From an uncultured Acetatifactor sp. (GTDB lineage Bacteria; Bacillota; Clostridia; Lachnospirales; Lachnospiraceae), in the NCBI GenBank assembly GCA_947631715.1, contig CANRMK010000068.1, positions 1-9,544 on the forward strand: a stretch of 9,544 nucleotides of DNA, written 5' to 3'. Both the position numbers and the translations under genes were made by a program. The stretch's first letter is position 1; every line of letters begins with the position of its first letter. The notes beneath the pieces were generated by a model. That model was not told where the DNA came from and did not search any database. It saw nothing but the letters and a program-made list of their open reading frames with translations. Positions 1 to 6,416 of the stretch are shown here, in pieces.

Positions 1-2
1 TA

Positions 3-185
3 ATTGCAATTTTTTATAATATATTACAACACAATACATTTACATTCTTGTTTCAATTAATAATGGATATTGTAGGAGCTCTTGTATTTGGAATAGTATT
101 TTTTAAAAGAGTTAAATATAAAAAAATCTATATTTCCGGAATTGTATTAAGTGCATTAATTTTTTATTTTATTTTCCCTTGGTAG
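3..185 (+). CDS. C-terminal fragment of an AT-rich membrane protein
   Basis: This is an open frame from the left edge to a TAG stop at 183-185, giving 60 codons with no start in view. The residues are strongly hydrophobic. One likely transmembrane segment lies around LIMDIVGALVFGIVFF. It is followed by a short basic loop (KRVKYKK) and a second segment that runs to the end (IYISGIVLSALIFYFIFPW). This points to the last two helices of a multi-pass membrane protein. An in-frame ATG at 63 has no ribosome site before it, so the gene most likely begins outside the window. Base composition is far more AT-rich than that of the genes beyond 730. The family is not recognised. Confidence is limited by the missing N-terminus and by the chance of long open frames in AT-rich DNA being low but not zero. 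Confidence 0.55.
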   Translation: MAIFYNILQHNTFTFLFQLIMDIVGALVFGIVFFKRVKYKKIYISGIVLSALIFYFIFPW

Positions 186-253
186 ATTATATTTACAAAG
201 CGAAAGCTGGTCGAGGCAGCTATATGGAAAGAATTGGAATCGGGAGGTATGTA

Positions 254-275
254 ATGTGCGATTTATGTGCGATTT
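254..275 (+). repeat. 11-bp tandem duplication at a start codon
   Basis: ATGTGCGATTT occurs twice in direct succession (254-264 and 265-275). The first copy places an ATG 6 nt after GGGAGG (242-247), an ideal distance. That ATG now reads only eight codons to a TAG at 278-280. The second copy's ATG at 265 is in frame with the downstream gene but is 17 nt from the ribosome site. A single copy would restore the well-placed ATG to the long frame. Confidence 0.8.
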
Positions 276-666
276 TTTAGCCATGATATATATGACAGTA
301 ATAACATTAATATGTTTTATAGGGTCATGCAGAATACATTCTATGACATTTAAAACATTCAGTAAGAAATTATCATTAAAAAATAAAAAATTAGCCGCAA
401 TGCTAATTGCAGAAAAAACTACTTGTGGAACAACAAGTGCAAAAAAACGAAATGAAATGAGTCTATTAGGTGTTTTTTCTTACGCGATATTTATACCTGA
501 GATTATTTTTTTGGGATACGATTGGTATGTCTTTATTAAAACAGGAGTAGTAGAGCGTTGCTCAGAAGAAAAGACATATTTAGTAATAGTAGTATGGTAT
601 TATTGTGCTGGATTGCTTATAAAAATTAAAGAAGCAGAAAAATTTAAGAAGGGCGAGATATGGTAA
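256..666 (+). CDS. Small multi-pass membrane protein of unknown function
   Basis: A 136-residue hydrophobic protein. Three likely membrane segments are visible: residues about 8-26, about 70-94 (AIFIPEIIFLGYDWYVF) and about 106-124 (LVIVVWYYCAGLLIKI). Between the first two is a basic loop (KTFSKKLSLKNKKLAA), and the end is lysine-rich. The GTG at 256 sits 8 nt after GGGAGG (242-247) and is taken as the start. The in-frame ATG at 265 is the alternative. An 11-bp duplication has disturbed this start region (see the repeat at 254-275). The gene and the membrane fragment before it share the same AT-rich composition, which contrasts with the GC-rich genes downstream, so both may be acquired DNA. 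No family is recognised and no function is proposed. Confidence 0.6.
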   Translation: MRFMCDFLAMIYMTVITLICFIGSCRIHSMTFKTFSKKLSLKNKKLAAMLIAEKTTCGTTSAKKRNEMSLLGVFSYAIFIPEIIFLGYDWYVFIKTGVVERCSEEKTYLVIVVWYYCAGLLIKIKEAEKFKKGEIW

Positions 667-727
667 CATGTACCACAATAACTATAAATATCAAAAGCGA
701 TCACATGCGCTGGGAATGGGGATTCAT

Positions 728-1621
728 ATGAAAATTCTTGTGGTGGGCGGAAGCTATTTTTACGGAAGAGTGTTCGTCATGCTGGCGGCAAAGGAGCATC
801 AGGTAACGGTGGTGAACAGGGGAACCTTTTCCATGGAAGAATTCGGTGCGCTGCAGATCACCGGGGACCGCCATGATCCCGCCACATGGCGGAAATGTGC
901 GGAGAACTATGACGCCGTCGTGGATTTCTGCGCCTATGCGCCGGGAGATGCGGCCTTTGTGCTGGAGCATCTGGCTGGCAGTGTCTCACGGTATCTTCTG
1001 ATCAGCACAGTGGATGTGTATGAACGGGGCACGGGAATCGTAAAGGGTGAGGATGCCCCTCTGGAGTCAAGGCAGTTTCCCGGGGAGGCCGGGGCATATA
1101 TCTCAGGAAAAGTCGCGCTGGAAGGAGAACTTTTACGGGAATGCGGAAAGCGGGGCATTTCCTGGACGATTCTGCGGCCGGCCATTCTTTACGGACCTTA
1201 CAATTATGCGCCCAGAGAGTCCGAATTTATCCGGATGGCCGCAAAAGAGCATGTCCTGCCGCAGCTGACAGATGCGGACGGAAGATTTCAGATGGTCTAT
1301 GTGAAAGATGCTGCGGAGGCGGCGCTTCGGTGTCTGGAAAACGATGTGTCCAGGGATCAGGCCTATAATATCTGCCCGGAGGAGAGTGCGGACTATCAGC
1401 TTTTCTTTGAGGCGATCATACACGCTTTGGGAGAACAGGTCCGGAGGGAGCCCATGACGGCGAAAGAAGCCCTGGAGCAGCGGGGGATCCTCCTGCCGTT
1501 TCCGGTGTATCGGGAGGAGACAGAGCTTTGTTCCGGCGGGAAAGGAAAGAGGGAGCTGGGGCTTTCCTATCTCTCCCTTTTTGAGGGCATGGAGAGGACA
1601 TGCCGGGCGCTTATAAAATAG
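728..1621 (+). CDS. NAD(P)-dependent epimerase/dehydratase family protein (extended SDR)
   Basis: This is a 297-residue cytoplasmic protein of the extended short-chain dehydrogenase/epimerase type. A nucleotide-binding Rossmann start is at residues 1-13 (MKILVVGGSYFYG), with the glycine-rich GGSYFYG in place of the commoner GxxGxxG. VVNRGT at 28-33 follows the second strand, where a basic residue often favours NADP. LISTVDVY (91-98) supplies the active-site Ser/Thr region, and Y124-x3-K128 (YISGK) is the catalytic pair. RPAILYGPYN (150-159) is the typical substrate-side motif. The start at 728 is chosen because the Rossmann fold begins there and GGGG lies 7 nt upstream. The frame stays open back to 668, but that adds 20 unlikely residues. 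The substrate cannot be told from sequence, though sugar-nucleotide epimerase or reductase relatives are plausible. It begins just after the change from AT-rich to GC-rich DNA. Confidence 0.85.
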   Translation: MKILVVGGSYFYGRVFVMLAAKEHQVTVVNRGTFSMEEFGALQITGDRHDPATWRKCAENYDAVVDFCAYAPGDAAFVLEHLAGSVSRYLLISTVDVYERGTGIVKGEDAPLESRQFPGEAGAYISGKVALEGELLRECGKRGISWTILRPAILYGPYNYAPRESEFIRMAAKEHVLPQLTDADGRFQMVYVKDAAEAALRCLENDVSRDQAYNICPEESADYQLFFEAIIHALGEQVRREPMTAKEALEQRGILLPFPVYREETELCSGGKGKRELGLSYLSLFEGMERTCRALIK

Positions 1622-1651
1622 ACTCCTCTTTGCCTTGTGGTGTAGAAATGC

Positions 1652-1753
1652 AAAGCAAATAAATTCGCGAAGCGAATGCATTCACAAAGCAGATAAATTC
1701 ACAAAGAAATTAAATTCTCAAAGCAAATAAATTCACAAAGCGAATTTATTCGC
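1652..1753. repeat. Six tandem 17-bp repeats in the GH3 leader
   Basis: Six head-to-tail units close to AAAGCAAATAAATTCAC fill this stretch: 1652-1668, 1669-1685, 1686-1702, 1703-1719, 1720-1736 and 1737-1753. They are imperfect, differing mostly at positions where A and G alternate (AAAGCAAAT versus AAAGCGAAT) and at the 3' end (CAC, CGC or CTC). There are no spacers between units, so this is not a CRISPR array. The array occupies most of the gap between the epimerase and the GH3 gene, ending 8 bp before that gene's ribosome site. Confidence 0.85.
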
Positions 1754-1756
1754 TTT
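1737..1756. repeat. Perfect 9-bp palindrome ending the 17-bp repeat array
   Basis: AAAGCGAAT, then TT, then ATTCGCTTT forms a perfect inverted repeat with 9-bp arms. It could fold into a hairpin or serve as a site for a dimeric protein. It ends 5 nt before the GGAGG (1762-1766) of the GH3 gene, so it would sit in that gene's leader if the two are transcribed together. A related smaller inverted repeat, ATTCGC-GAA-GCGAAT, lies in the first two units (1663-1677). No T-run follows, so a terminator is unlikely. Confidence 0.6.
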
Positions 1757-1770
1757 GGAGTGGAGGTAGG

Positions 1771-3909
1771 ATGATGAGAGACAGGAAGGAAGCGGAAAAG
1801 AGAGCCAGGGACCTTGTGGCGAAAATGACCCTGGAGGAGCGGGCGGAGCAGCTGCGATACGATGCGCCGGCGATCCCGCGGCTGAATGTGCCGGCGTACA
1901 ACTGGTGGAATGAGGCGCTGCACGGTGTGGCCAGAGCGGGGACCGCCACGGTCTTTCCCCAGGCCATCGCCATGGCGGCGTCTTTTGACCCGGAGCTGAT
2001 CCTGGAGGAGGGGAAAGCGATCGCCACGGAAGGGAGGGCGAAATACAACGAATCCAGCAGGCTGGAGGACAGGGGCATCTACAAGGGGCTCACCTATTGG
2101 GCGCCCAATATCAATATCTTCAGGGATCCAAGATGGGGCAGGGGGCACGAGACTCTCGGCGAGGATCCCTATCTGACCGGAGAGCTGGGGAAAGCCTTTG
2201 TTCGGGGCGTCCAGGGGGACGGGAAGTATCTGAAAGCGGCGGCCTGCGCAAAGCATTTCGCCGTCCATTCCGGCCCGGAGAGCCTGCGCCATAAATTTGA
2301 TGCAAGGGTGTCGAAGAAAGATCTGTGGGAGACGTATCTGCCTGCCTTTGAAAAGCTTGTGGAGGAGGCGGAGGTGGAGGCCGTCATGGGGGCTTACAAC
2401 AGGACGAACGGGGAACCCTGCTGCGGCAGCAGTACTCTGATCGGGGAGATCCTCCGGGGGAAATGGAGATTTCAGGGGCATTTTGTGTCCGACTGCTGGG
2501 CGATCCGGGATTTCCACACCCAGCATATGGTGACGGACACCGCGGAGGAGTCCGCGGCCATGGCGCTGAAAGCGGGCTGTGATGTAAACTGCGGCAGCAC
2601 CTATCTCCACATCATGAAAGCCTATCAGGACGGACTGGTCACGGAGGACGACATCACGCAGGCGGCGGAGCGCCTGTTCACCACGCGCTTCCTGCTGGGC
2701 TTGTTCGACGAGACGGAATATGACGGCATCGGTCTGGAAGCGATAGAGTGTGAAGAGCACCTTGCCCTGGCGGAGCGCGCAGCCCGCGAGTCTGTGGTGC
2801 TGCTGAAAAATAACGGAATCCTGCCGCTTAACAGGGAGAAGCTGAAAACTATCGGGGTCGTGGGGCCCAATGCCGACAGCCGCCTGGCCCTGATCGGCAA
2901 TTATCACGGGACCGCTTCCCGGTATATCACCGTGTTAGAGGGGATCCAGGATGCGGTGGGAGAGAATGTGAGAGTCTATTTTTCTGAGGGGTGCCATCTG
3001 TTTCGGGAAAAGACGGAGAGCACTGCGCAGGCGGCGGATCGGATCAGCGAGGCGCGGGCTGTGGCGGCGTACAGCGATGTGGTGGTGATCTGCCTGGGAC
3101 TGGACGAGACGCTGGAGGGCGAGGAGGGGGACACCGGAAACGGTTACGCTTCCGGTGACAAGCCGGACCTGGAACTGCCACAGTCCCAGAGGAGACTTTT
3201 GGAGGCCATGGCGGAGACGGGAAAGCCGCTCATTCTGATCAATATGACGGGCAGCGCCATGGATCTGAGGTTCGCGCAGGAGCGCTGCAGTGCGGTGCTG
3301 CAGGCCTGGTACCCGGGAGCGCGGGGCGGAAGAGCCATTGCGGACATTCTCTTCGGGAAATGTTCGCCCTCGGGAAAGCTGCCGGTGACGTTTTACCGGG
3401 ACACGGATCAGCTGCCTGACTTTGAGGACTATTCCATGAAAGGGCGGACCTACCGCTATTTTCAGGGAGAGCCCCTGTATCCTTTCGCGTACGGGCTTAC
3501 CTATGGGGAAGCGCAGATCGAGAGAGTCCTCTGCGGCGGAGAGGAGGTATCGACCGGGGGAAGCATAAGCCTGAAAGGCCCGGAGAGCTTTTCCATACAG
3601 GCGCAGGTTACCGGCAGATGCCAAAGCCCTATGGAGGAAGTGGTGCAGGTGTATGTCCGGGCCGATTCGCCCAATGCGTCTCCGAATGCGAGGCTCTGCG
3701 GCTTTGCGAGAGTGCGGCTTTCGCCGGGGGAGCATAAGACGGTGGAGGTGCCCTTGGACAGGGATGCCTTTACGGTGGTGAACGATGAGGGGGAGAAGCT
3801 GATCGACAGCAGGGACTTTGCGGTGAGCGTTGGCTTCGGACAGCCTGACGAGAGGACGAAAGCGCTGACTGGCAGGGAATGTGTGTGCTTTCGGGCAAAA
3901 CTTTTTTAA
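1771..3909 (+). CDS. Glycoside hydrolase family 3 (beta-glucosidase or beta-xylosidase)
   Basis: This is a 712-residue enzyme expected to remove terminal beta-linked sugars from oligosaccharides. The N-terminal catalytic barrel (about 10-305) has NWWNEALHGVA (44-54), DPRWGRGHETLGEDP (119-133), KHF (161-163) and the nucleophile Asp241 in FVSDCWAI. The second GH3 domain (about 335-550) contains KNNGILPL (346-353) and the acidic loop EGEEGD (449-454), where the acid/base Glu is expected. A fibronectin-III-like domain follows (about 575-700), entered by YPFAYGLTYG. No signal peptide is present, so the enzyme acts in the cytoplasm on imported oligosaccharides. The NWWNEALHG and SDC motifs resemble GH3 beta-xylosidases, but specificity is not settled by sequence. 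GGAGG at 1762-1766 serves either ATG 1771 (4 nt) or ATG 1774 (7 nt), and the second may be the true start. Residues here are numbered from 1771. Confidence 0.93.
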   Translation: MMRDRKEAEKRARDLVAKMTLEERAEQLRYDAPAIPRLNVPAYNWWNEALHGVARAGTATVFPQAIAMAASFDPELILEEGKAIATEGRAKYNESSRLEDRGIYKGLTYWAPNINIFRDPRWGRGHETLGEDPYLTGELGKAFVRGVQGDGKYLKAAACAKHFAVHSGPESLRHKFDARVSKKDLWETYLPAFEKLVEEAEVEAVMGAYNRTNGEPCCGSSTLIGEILRGKWRFQGHFVSDCWAIRDFHTQHMVTDTAEESAAMALKAGCDVNCGSTYLHIMKAYQDGLVTEDDITQAAERLFTTRFLLGLFDETEYDGIGLEAIECEEHLALAERAARESVVLLKNNGILPLNREKLKTIGVVGPNADSRLALIGNYHGTASRYITVLEGIQDAVGENVRVYFSEGCHLFREKTESTAQAADRISEARAVAAYSDVVVICLGLDETLEGEEGDTGNGYASGDKPDLELPQSQRRLLEAMAETGKPLILINMTGSAMDLRFAQERCSAVLQAWYPGARGGRAIADILFGKCSPSGKLPVTFYRDTDQLPDFEDYSMKGRTYRYFQGEPLYPFAYGLTYGEAQIERVLCGGEEVSTGGSISLKGPESFSIQAQVTGRCQSPMEEVVQVYVRADSPNASPNARLCGFARVRLSPGEHKTVEVPLDRDAFTVVNDEGEKLIDSRDFAVSVGFGQPDERTKALTGRECVCFRAKLF

Positions 3910-3962
3910 GAGAGTTTTATGGGACTATAAATTTCATATGATATGCCTGTAACAAAAATCCA

Positions 3963-3991
3963 TTGACAAAAGCGAACAAATGTTTTATCCT
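3963..3991 (+). promoter_or_regulatory. Sigma-A-type promoter of the SOS-box gene
   Basis: TTGACA (3963-3968) is a perfect -35 box, followed by a 17-nt spacer and TATCCT (3986-3991), four of six matches to the -10 consensus. Transcription would begin near 3998, leaving a leader of about 40 nt before the start at 4039 or 4042. One LexA box lies inside the spacer and a second lies just downstream of the -10. Confidence 0.7.
3973..3986. promoter_or_regulatory. LexA (SOS) box 1, in the promoter spacer
   Basis: CGAACAAATGTTTT fits the Gram-positive LexA/DinR operator (CGAAC-N4-GTTC type) with the core GAAC-AAAT-GTTT. It fills the gap between the -35 and -10 boxes and touches the -10, so a bound repressor would block RNA polymerase. 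Its centre is 28 bp from that of box 2. Confidence 0.75.
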
Positions 3992-4000
3992 ACAGTAACC

Positions 4001-4014
4001 AGAACATTTGTTCC
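4001..4014. promoter_or_regulatory. LexA (SOS) box 2, just after the transcription start
   Basis: AGAACATTTGTTCC contains the perfect GAAC-N4-GTTC core (4002-4013). It lies at roughly +4 to +15 of the predicted transcript. With box 1 it also makes an 11-bp perfect inverted repeat, GAACAAATGTT (3974-3984) against AACATTTGTTC (4003-4013), separated by 18 nt. Confidence 0.75.
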
Positions 4015-4038
4015 TGCCGGAGAGCGGCGGAGGAGGAA

Positions 4039-4413
4039 ATGATGGAAAGAAAGACAGGCATGGCGGGATTTGCGGCTGTGACGGTACTGTTGGTGTTGTT
4101 CACAGCCCTTTTTGCGGGGAAGACCGCAATGTGCAGGGCGGATCCGGCTGTCCGCGAGAGGGAGGAGGCTTACCTGGAAAGGGAGAGGGAGCTTGCGGGC
4201 GCAGTGCGGGAGCTTCTTGAGGAAGAGGGTTTTGCGGACTGCGGCGTCATGGTGACGCGCACGGTGGACGCAGACGGCAGCCGGTCTTACAGGGTGGCGG
4301 TGCATCACAAAAGGATCGACCGGCTGGACGATATGGGCAGGGAGAGGCTGGCCGAAGAGATCGGCTGTCTGTTCTTTGAGGACGAGGCCGGCAGCTTTTC
4401 CATTGAACTTTAG
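4039..4413 (+). CDS. Putative SOS-induced small membrane-anchored protein, family unknown
   Basis: A 124-residue protein. Residues 1-5 are basic (MMERK), and 8-27 form one hydrophobic helix (MAGFAAVTVLLVLFTALFAG) that acts as a membrane anchor or signal peptide. Residues 34-64 are highly charged, rich in Glu and Arg, and likely a helix or short coiled coil (REREEAYLERERELAGAVRELLEEE). Residues 66-124 look like a small alpha/beta domain: two strands around GVMVTRTV and SYRVAVHH, a helix (MGRERLAEEIG) and a final strand (SFSIEL). No LysM motif is seen, so it is not an obvious YneA homologue. GGAGGAGG (4029-4036) serves ATG 4039 or ATG 4042. Two LexA boxes overlap its promoter, so induction on DNA damage is expected. 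By analogy with YneA, SidA and ChiZ, which are small LexA-controlled membrane proteins, it may delay division, but that is inference. It appears to be a single-gene unit, since the next gene has its own promoter. Confidence 0.75.
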   Translation: MMERKTGMAGFAAVTVLLVLFTALFAGKTAMCRADPAVREREEAYLERERELAGAVRELLEEEGFADCGVMVTRTVDADGSRSYRVAVHHKRIDRLDDMGRERLAEEIGCLFFEDEAGSFSIEL

Positions 4414-4455
4414 CGTTGAACTGTTGCATTTCTTTTACGGAATGACAGGATTTGC

Positions 4456-4484
4456 ATGACATTTTGAAAAAATAGGGGTATACT
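4456..4484 (+). promoter_or_regulatory. Strong sigma-A-type promoter of the DUF1653 gene
   Basis: ATGACA (4456-4461, five of six matches to TTGACA), a 17-nt spacer and TATACT (4479-4484, five of six) make a good vegetative promoter. Transcription would start near 4491, about 50 nt before the ATG at 4542. No LexA box is present, so this gene is probably independent of the SOS control seen upstream. Confidence 0.7.
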
Positions 4485-4541
4485 TTACCTTGGAAGTGCC
4501 GAGACGGACTTTCACTTTCAAGCAGAGAGGAGTTCCCGCAA

Positions 4542-5177
4542 ATGTCATTCATTCCAAAACCACAGGAGATCTACAAACATTTTAAAGGGAATCTGTATCA
4601 GATAACGGCAGTGGCGGAGCACACGGAGACCGGTGAGCAGCTCGTAGTCTATCAGGCTCTCTATGGGGATTTCAAGACCTATGCCAGGCCCCTTGAGATG
4701 TTCACCAGCCGGGTGGACAAGGAAAAGTATCCCGAGGCGGAGCAGGAATTCCGCTTTGAGCTGCAGGGCCCGGAAGCGGCCAGACAGAGAGAGGAATCGG
4801 AGCATCAGCCCAGCCCCCGGGAGACAGGAAGCGCGCCGGCGCAGGATCAAAAAGAGGAATCGGAGCATCAGCCCAGTCCCCGGGAGACAGGAAGCGCATC
4901 GGCGCAGGATCCAGAAAGCGTCAGGCCGGATGCGGAGGACGCCGGGGAGGAGCTTTCCTTAGATCCGCTGGTGCTGGAATTTCTGGATGCCGGAGAGTAT
5001 GAGGAACGCCTGAATATCCTGGCCGGGCTGCACCACCGCATCACCGATGACATGATCACCACAATGGCCATTGCCTGCGATGTGGAGATCGGCGAGGGCG
5101 ATGTGGAGGAGCGCTATGAGGCGCTGAAGACATGTCTGCTGACACTGCAGCGCTATGAGTGCAGCCGTCTGAGGTGA
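4542..5177 (+). CDS. DUF1653 domain-containing protein with repeat linker
   Basis: A 211-residue soluble acidic protein of unknown biochemical role. Residues about 9-72 match the DUF1653 pattern (YKHFKGNLYQ, then GEQLVVYQALYGD, RPLEMF, and VDKEKYPE before FRFEL). Residues about 138-211 are a second conserved-looking helical block (DPLVLEFLDA, LNILAGLHHRITDDMI, LLTLQRYECSRLR), of the kind seen in clostridial DUF1653 proteins. The linker is Glu/Pro/Ser/Gln-rich and contains two nearly identical 21-residue units, E84-K104 and E105-E125. GAGGAG (4527-4532) lies 9 nt before the ATG. The gene has its own promoter at 4456-4484 and is followed 91 bp later by the 5'-nucleotidase gene, with no clear terminator between, so the two may be co-transcribed. 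Confidence 0.85.
   Translation: MSFIPKPQEIYKHFKGNLYQITAVAEHTETGEQLVVYQALYGDFKTYARPLEMFTSRVDKEKYPEAEQEFRFELQGPEAARQREESEHQPSPRETGSAPAQDQKEESEHQPSPRETGSASAQDPESVRPDAEDAGEELSLDPLVLEFLDAGEYEERLNILAGLHHRITDDMITTMAIACDVEIGEGDVEERYEALKTCLLTLQRYECSRLR
4791..4916 (+). repeat. 63-bp in-frame tandem duplication in the DUF1653 linker
   Basis: Two head-to-tail copies, 4791-4853 and 4854-4916, differ at 5 of 63 positions. Each encodes 21 residues beginning EESEHQPSPRETGSA. The length is a multiple of three, so the frame is kept. It lengthens a disordered linker between the two conserved blocks. Confidence 0.95.
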
Positions 5178-5268
5178 GTGATACTGCCATACGCCGGTTC
5201 CCTTTTTTCGGAAAGAATACTGCGGACAGCAGGCGGCCCGGTATGCGCCGGGCGGAAAGGAGCGGCAT

Positions 5269-6207
5269 ATGGCTTGTGAACTTGACGGAAAGATGGTGAT
5301 CGGCGTCTCCTCCAGAGCGCTGTTCGACCTGACTGTGGAAAACGAGATCTTTGAGACCCAGGGGGTGGAGGCCTACTGCGCTTATCAGGTGGAGCACGAG
5401 CAGGAGATTCTGCGGCCGGGGCCTGGCTTTCAGCTGATCAAGTCGCTGCTTCGGCTGAACGAGTACAGTAAGGGCAGGAATCTGGTGGAAGTGATCATCA
5501 TGTCCCGGAACAGCCCGGACACGTCCCTCAGAGTATTTAACGCTATCTCCCACTACGGCCTGCCTATTACCCGGTCCGTTCTGGTCAGCGGCGCCTCTCT
5601 GGCTCCCTATCTGGCAGCCTTTCACACGGATCTGTTTTTGTCCGCCTATGAGGACGATGTGCAGAGCGCCATAGACAGCGGCATTGCAGCAGGGATCATC
5701 TGCACGGAGCGCACCGCTCAGGTGATTCCCATGCCGAGCCAGCAGATCCGGCTGGCGTTTGACGGAGACGCCGTGCTGTTTACCGACGAATCGGAGCAGA
5801 TCTTTAAAGAGCGCGGTCTGGACGCCTTTGAGGAGAATGAGAAGATACATGCCAGAGAGCCCCTGGCGGAGGGACCTTTCGCACATTTCTTAAAAAAGCT
5901 CTCTGACCTCAGAAATGAGCTGGGAAGGGAGAACTGCCCTATCAGGACGGCGCTGGTAACGTCCCGCAGCGCGCCGGCCCATGAGCGTGTGATCCGTACT
6001 ATGAGGTCCTGGAATGTAAGGATCGACGAGGCTTTTTTCCTGGGAGGACTGGAAAAAAAGGACGTGCTGAAAGCTTTTGGAGCCCAGATCTTCTTTGACG
6101 ATCAGTCGGTACACACCTTAAGCGCCGCCCAGGCAGTGCCGGCGGCCAGGGTGCCCTACAGCAGTTCGGGGGGAATGCACGGGCTGAAGCAGGCCGCCCC
6201 GATGTGA
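5269..6207 (+). CDS. Cytosolic 5'-nucleotidase, cN-I type
   Basis: A 312-residue cytoplasmic enzyme expected to hydrolyse nucleoside 5'-monophosphates, such as AMP or deoxynucleotides, to nucleoside and phosphate. It matches the 5'-nucleotidase family that includes animal cN-I. Signatures are VIGVSSRALFDL (10-21), the YQVEHE and RPGPGF stretch (39-54), and HAD-type active-site elements: FDGDAVLF (164-171, with Asp165 and Asp167 as nucleophile and proton donor), TSR (231-233), the lysine region LEKKDVLKAFG (261-271) and FFDDQ (275-279). The last 30 residues are small and loop-like. AAAGGAG (5256-5262) stands 6 nt before the ATG. A GC-rich inverted repeat, GCCCGG (5236-5241) against CCGGGC (5248-5253), ends just ahead of that ribosome site and could affect translation. 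It probably follows the DUF1653 gene in one transcript and would take part in nucleotide salvage or pool control. Confidence 0.9.
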   Translation: MACELDGKMVIGVSSRALFDLTVENEIFETQGVEAYCAYQVEHEQEILRPGPGFQLIKSLLRLNEYSKGRNLVEVIIMSRNSPDTSLRVFNAISHYGLPITRSVLVSGASLAPYLAAFHTDLFLSAYEDDVQSAIDSGIAAGIICTERTAQVIPMPSQQIRLAFDGDAVLFTDESEQIFKERGLDAFEENEKIHAREPLAEGPFAHFLKKLSDLRNELGRENCPIRTALVTSRSAPAHERVIRTMRSWNVRIDEAFFLGGLEKKDVLKAFGAQIFFDDQSVHTLSAAQAVPAARVPYSSSGGMHGLKQAAPM

Positions 6208-6224
6208 CGCCGGGATATATGCTT

Positions 6225-6378
6225 TGAGGCTGCCCGTGGGCGGAGGGGATTGCCTGTGGAGCTGGGAGAGATACGCCGCTGCAGGCACAGTTGAGACTTT
6301 CTGTGGCGGAGGGGATTGCCTGTGGAGCTGGGAGAGATACGCTATTGCAGGTACAGCTGAGGCTCTCCATGGTGGCGG
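6225..6378. repeat. 66-67-bp tandem repeat, two copies plus a partial third
   Basis: Unit 1 runs 6225-6291 and unit 2 runs 6292-6357. A partial third starts at 6358 and keeps only TGAGGCTCTCC and a GGTGGCGG tail. A core of 39 bp is identical in the two full copies, beginning GGCGGAGGGGATTGCC at 6239 and 6305. It occupies most of the 209-bp gap between the 5'-nucleotidase and the sfsA-mutY fusion, ending about 25 bp before that gene's AAGGAG. Function is unknown. Confidence 0.9.
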
Positions 6379-6416
6379 CGTGGACGGCCTGGGCGCAGAT
6401 ATAAGGAGAATATCCG

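Noticed and set aside
224..280. 18-codon frame starting at ATG 224, before the small membrane protein
   Set aside because: A GAGG lies 7 nt upstream, but the peptide is too short and matches nothing. It could be a leader or remnant, without enough support to call.
668..727. N-terminal extension of the epimerase from ATG 668
   Set aside because: The 20 extra residues are not part of a Rossmann fold, and the ATG at 728 has a suitable purine-rich site and begins exactly with the first strand.
1652..1753. Possible CRISPR array
   Set aside because: The 17-bp units are contiguous with no spacers and are much shorter than CRISPR repeats.
1699..2907. 402-codon open frame on the - strand
   Set aside because: It lies almost wholly antisense to the GH3 gene, whose motifs are clear. 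Its translation is rich in Arg, Pro and His, as expected from the reverse of GC-rich codons, and no domain is visible.
2935..3735. 266-codon open frame on the - strand
   Set aside because: Also antisense to GH3, low in recognisable motifs and rich in Arg, His and Pro. It is a composition artefact.
3897..3919. Possible GH3 terminator (AAAACT...AGTTTT)
   Set aside because: Only six A/T-rich pairs with a long loop and no G/C-rich stem. Too weak to call.
5056..5886. 276-codon open frame on the - strand
   Set aside because: It overlaps the DUF1653 and 5'-nucleotidase genes, both clearly real. No ribosome site or domain supports it.
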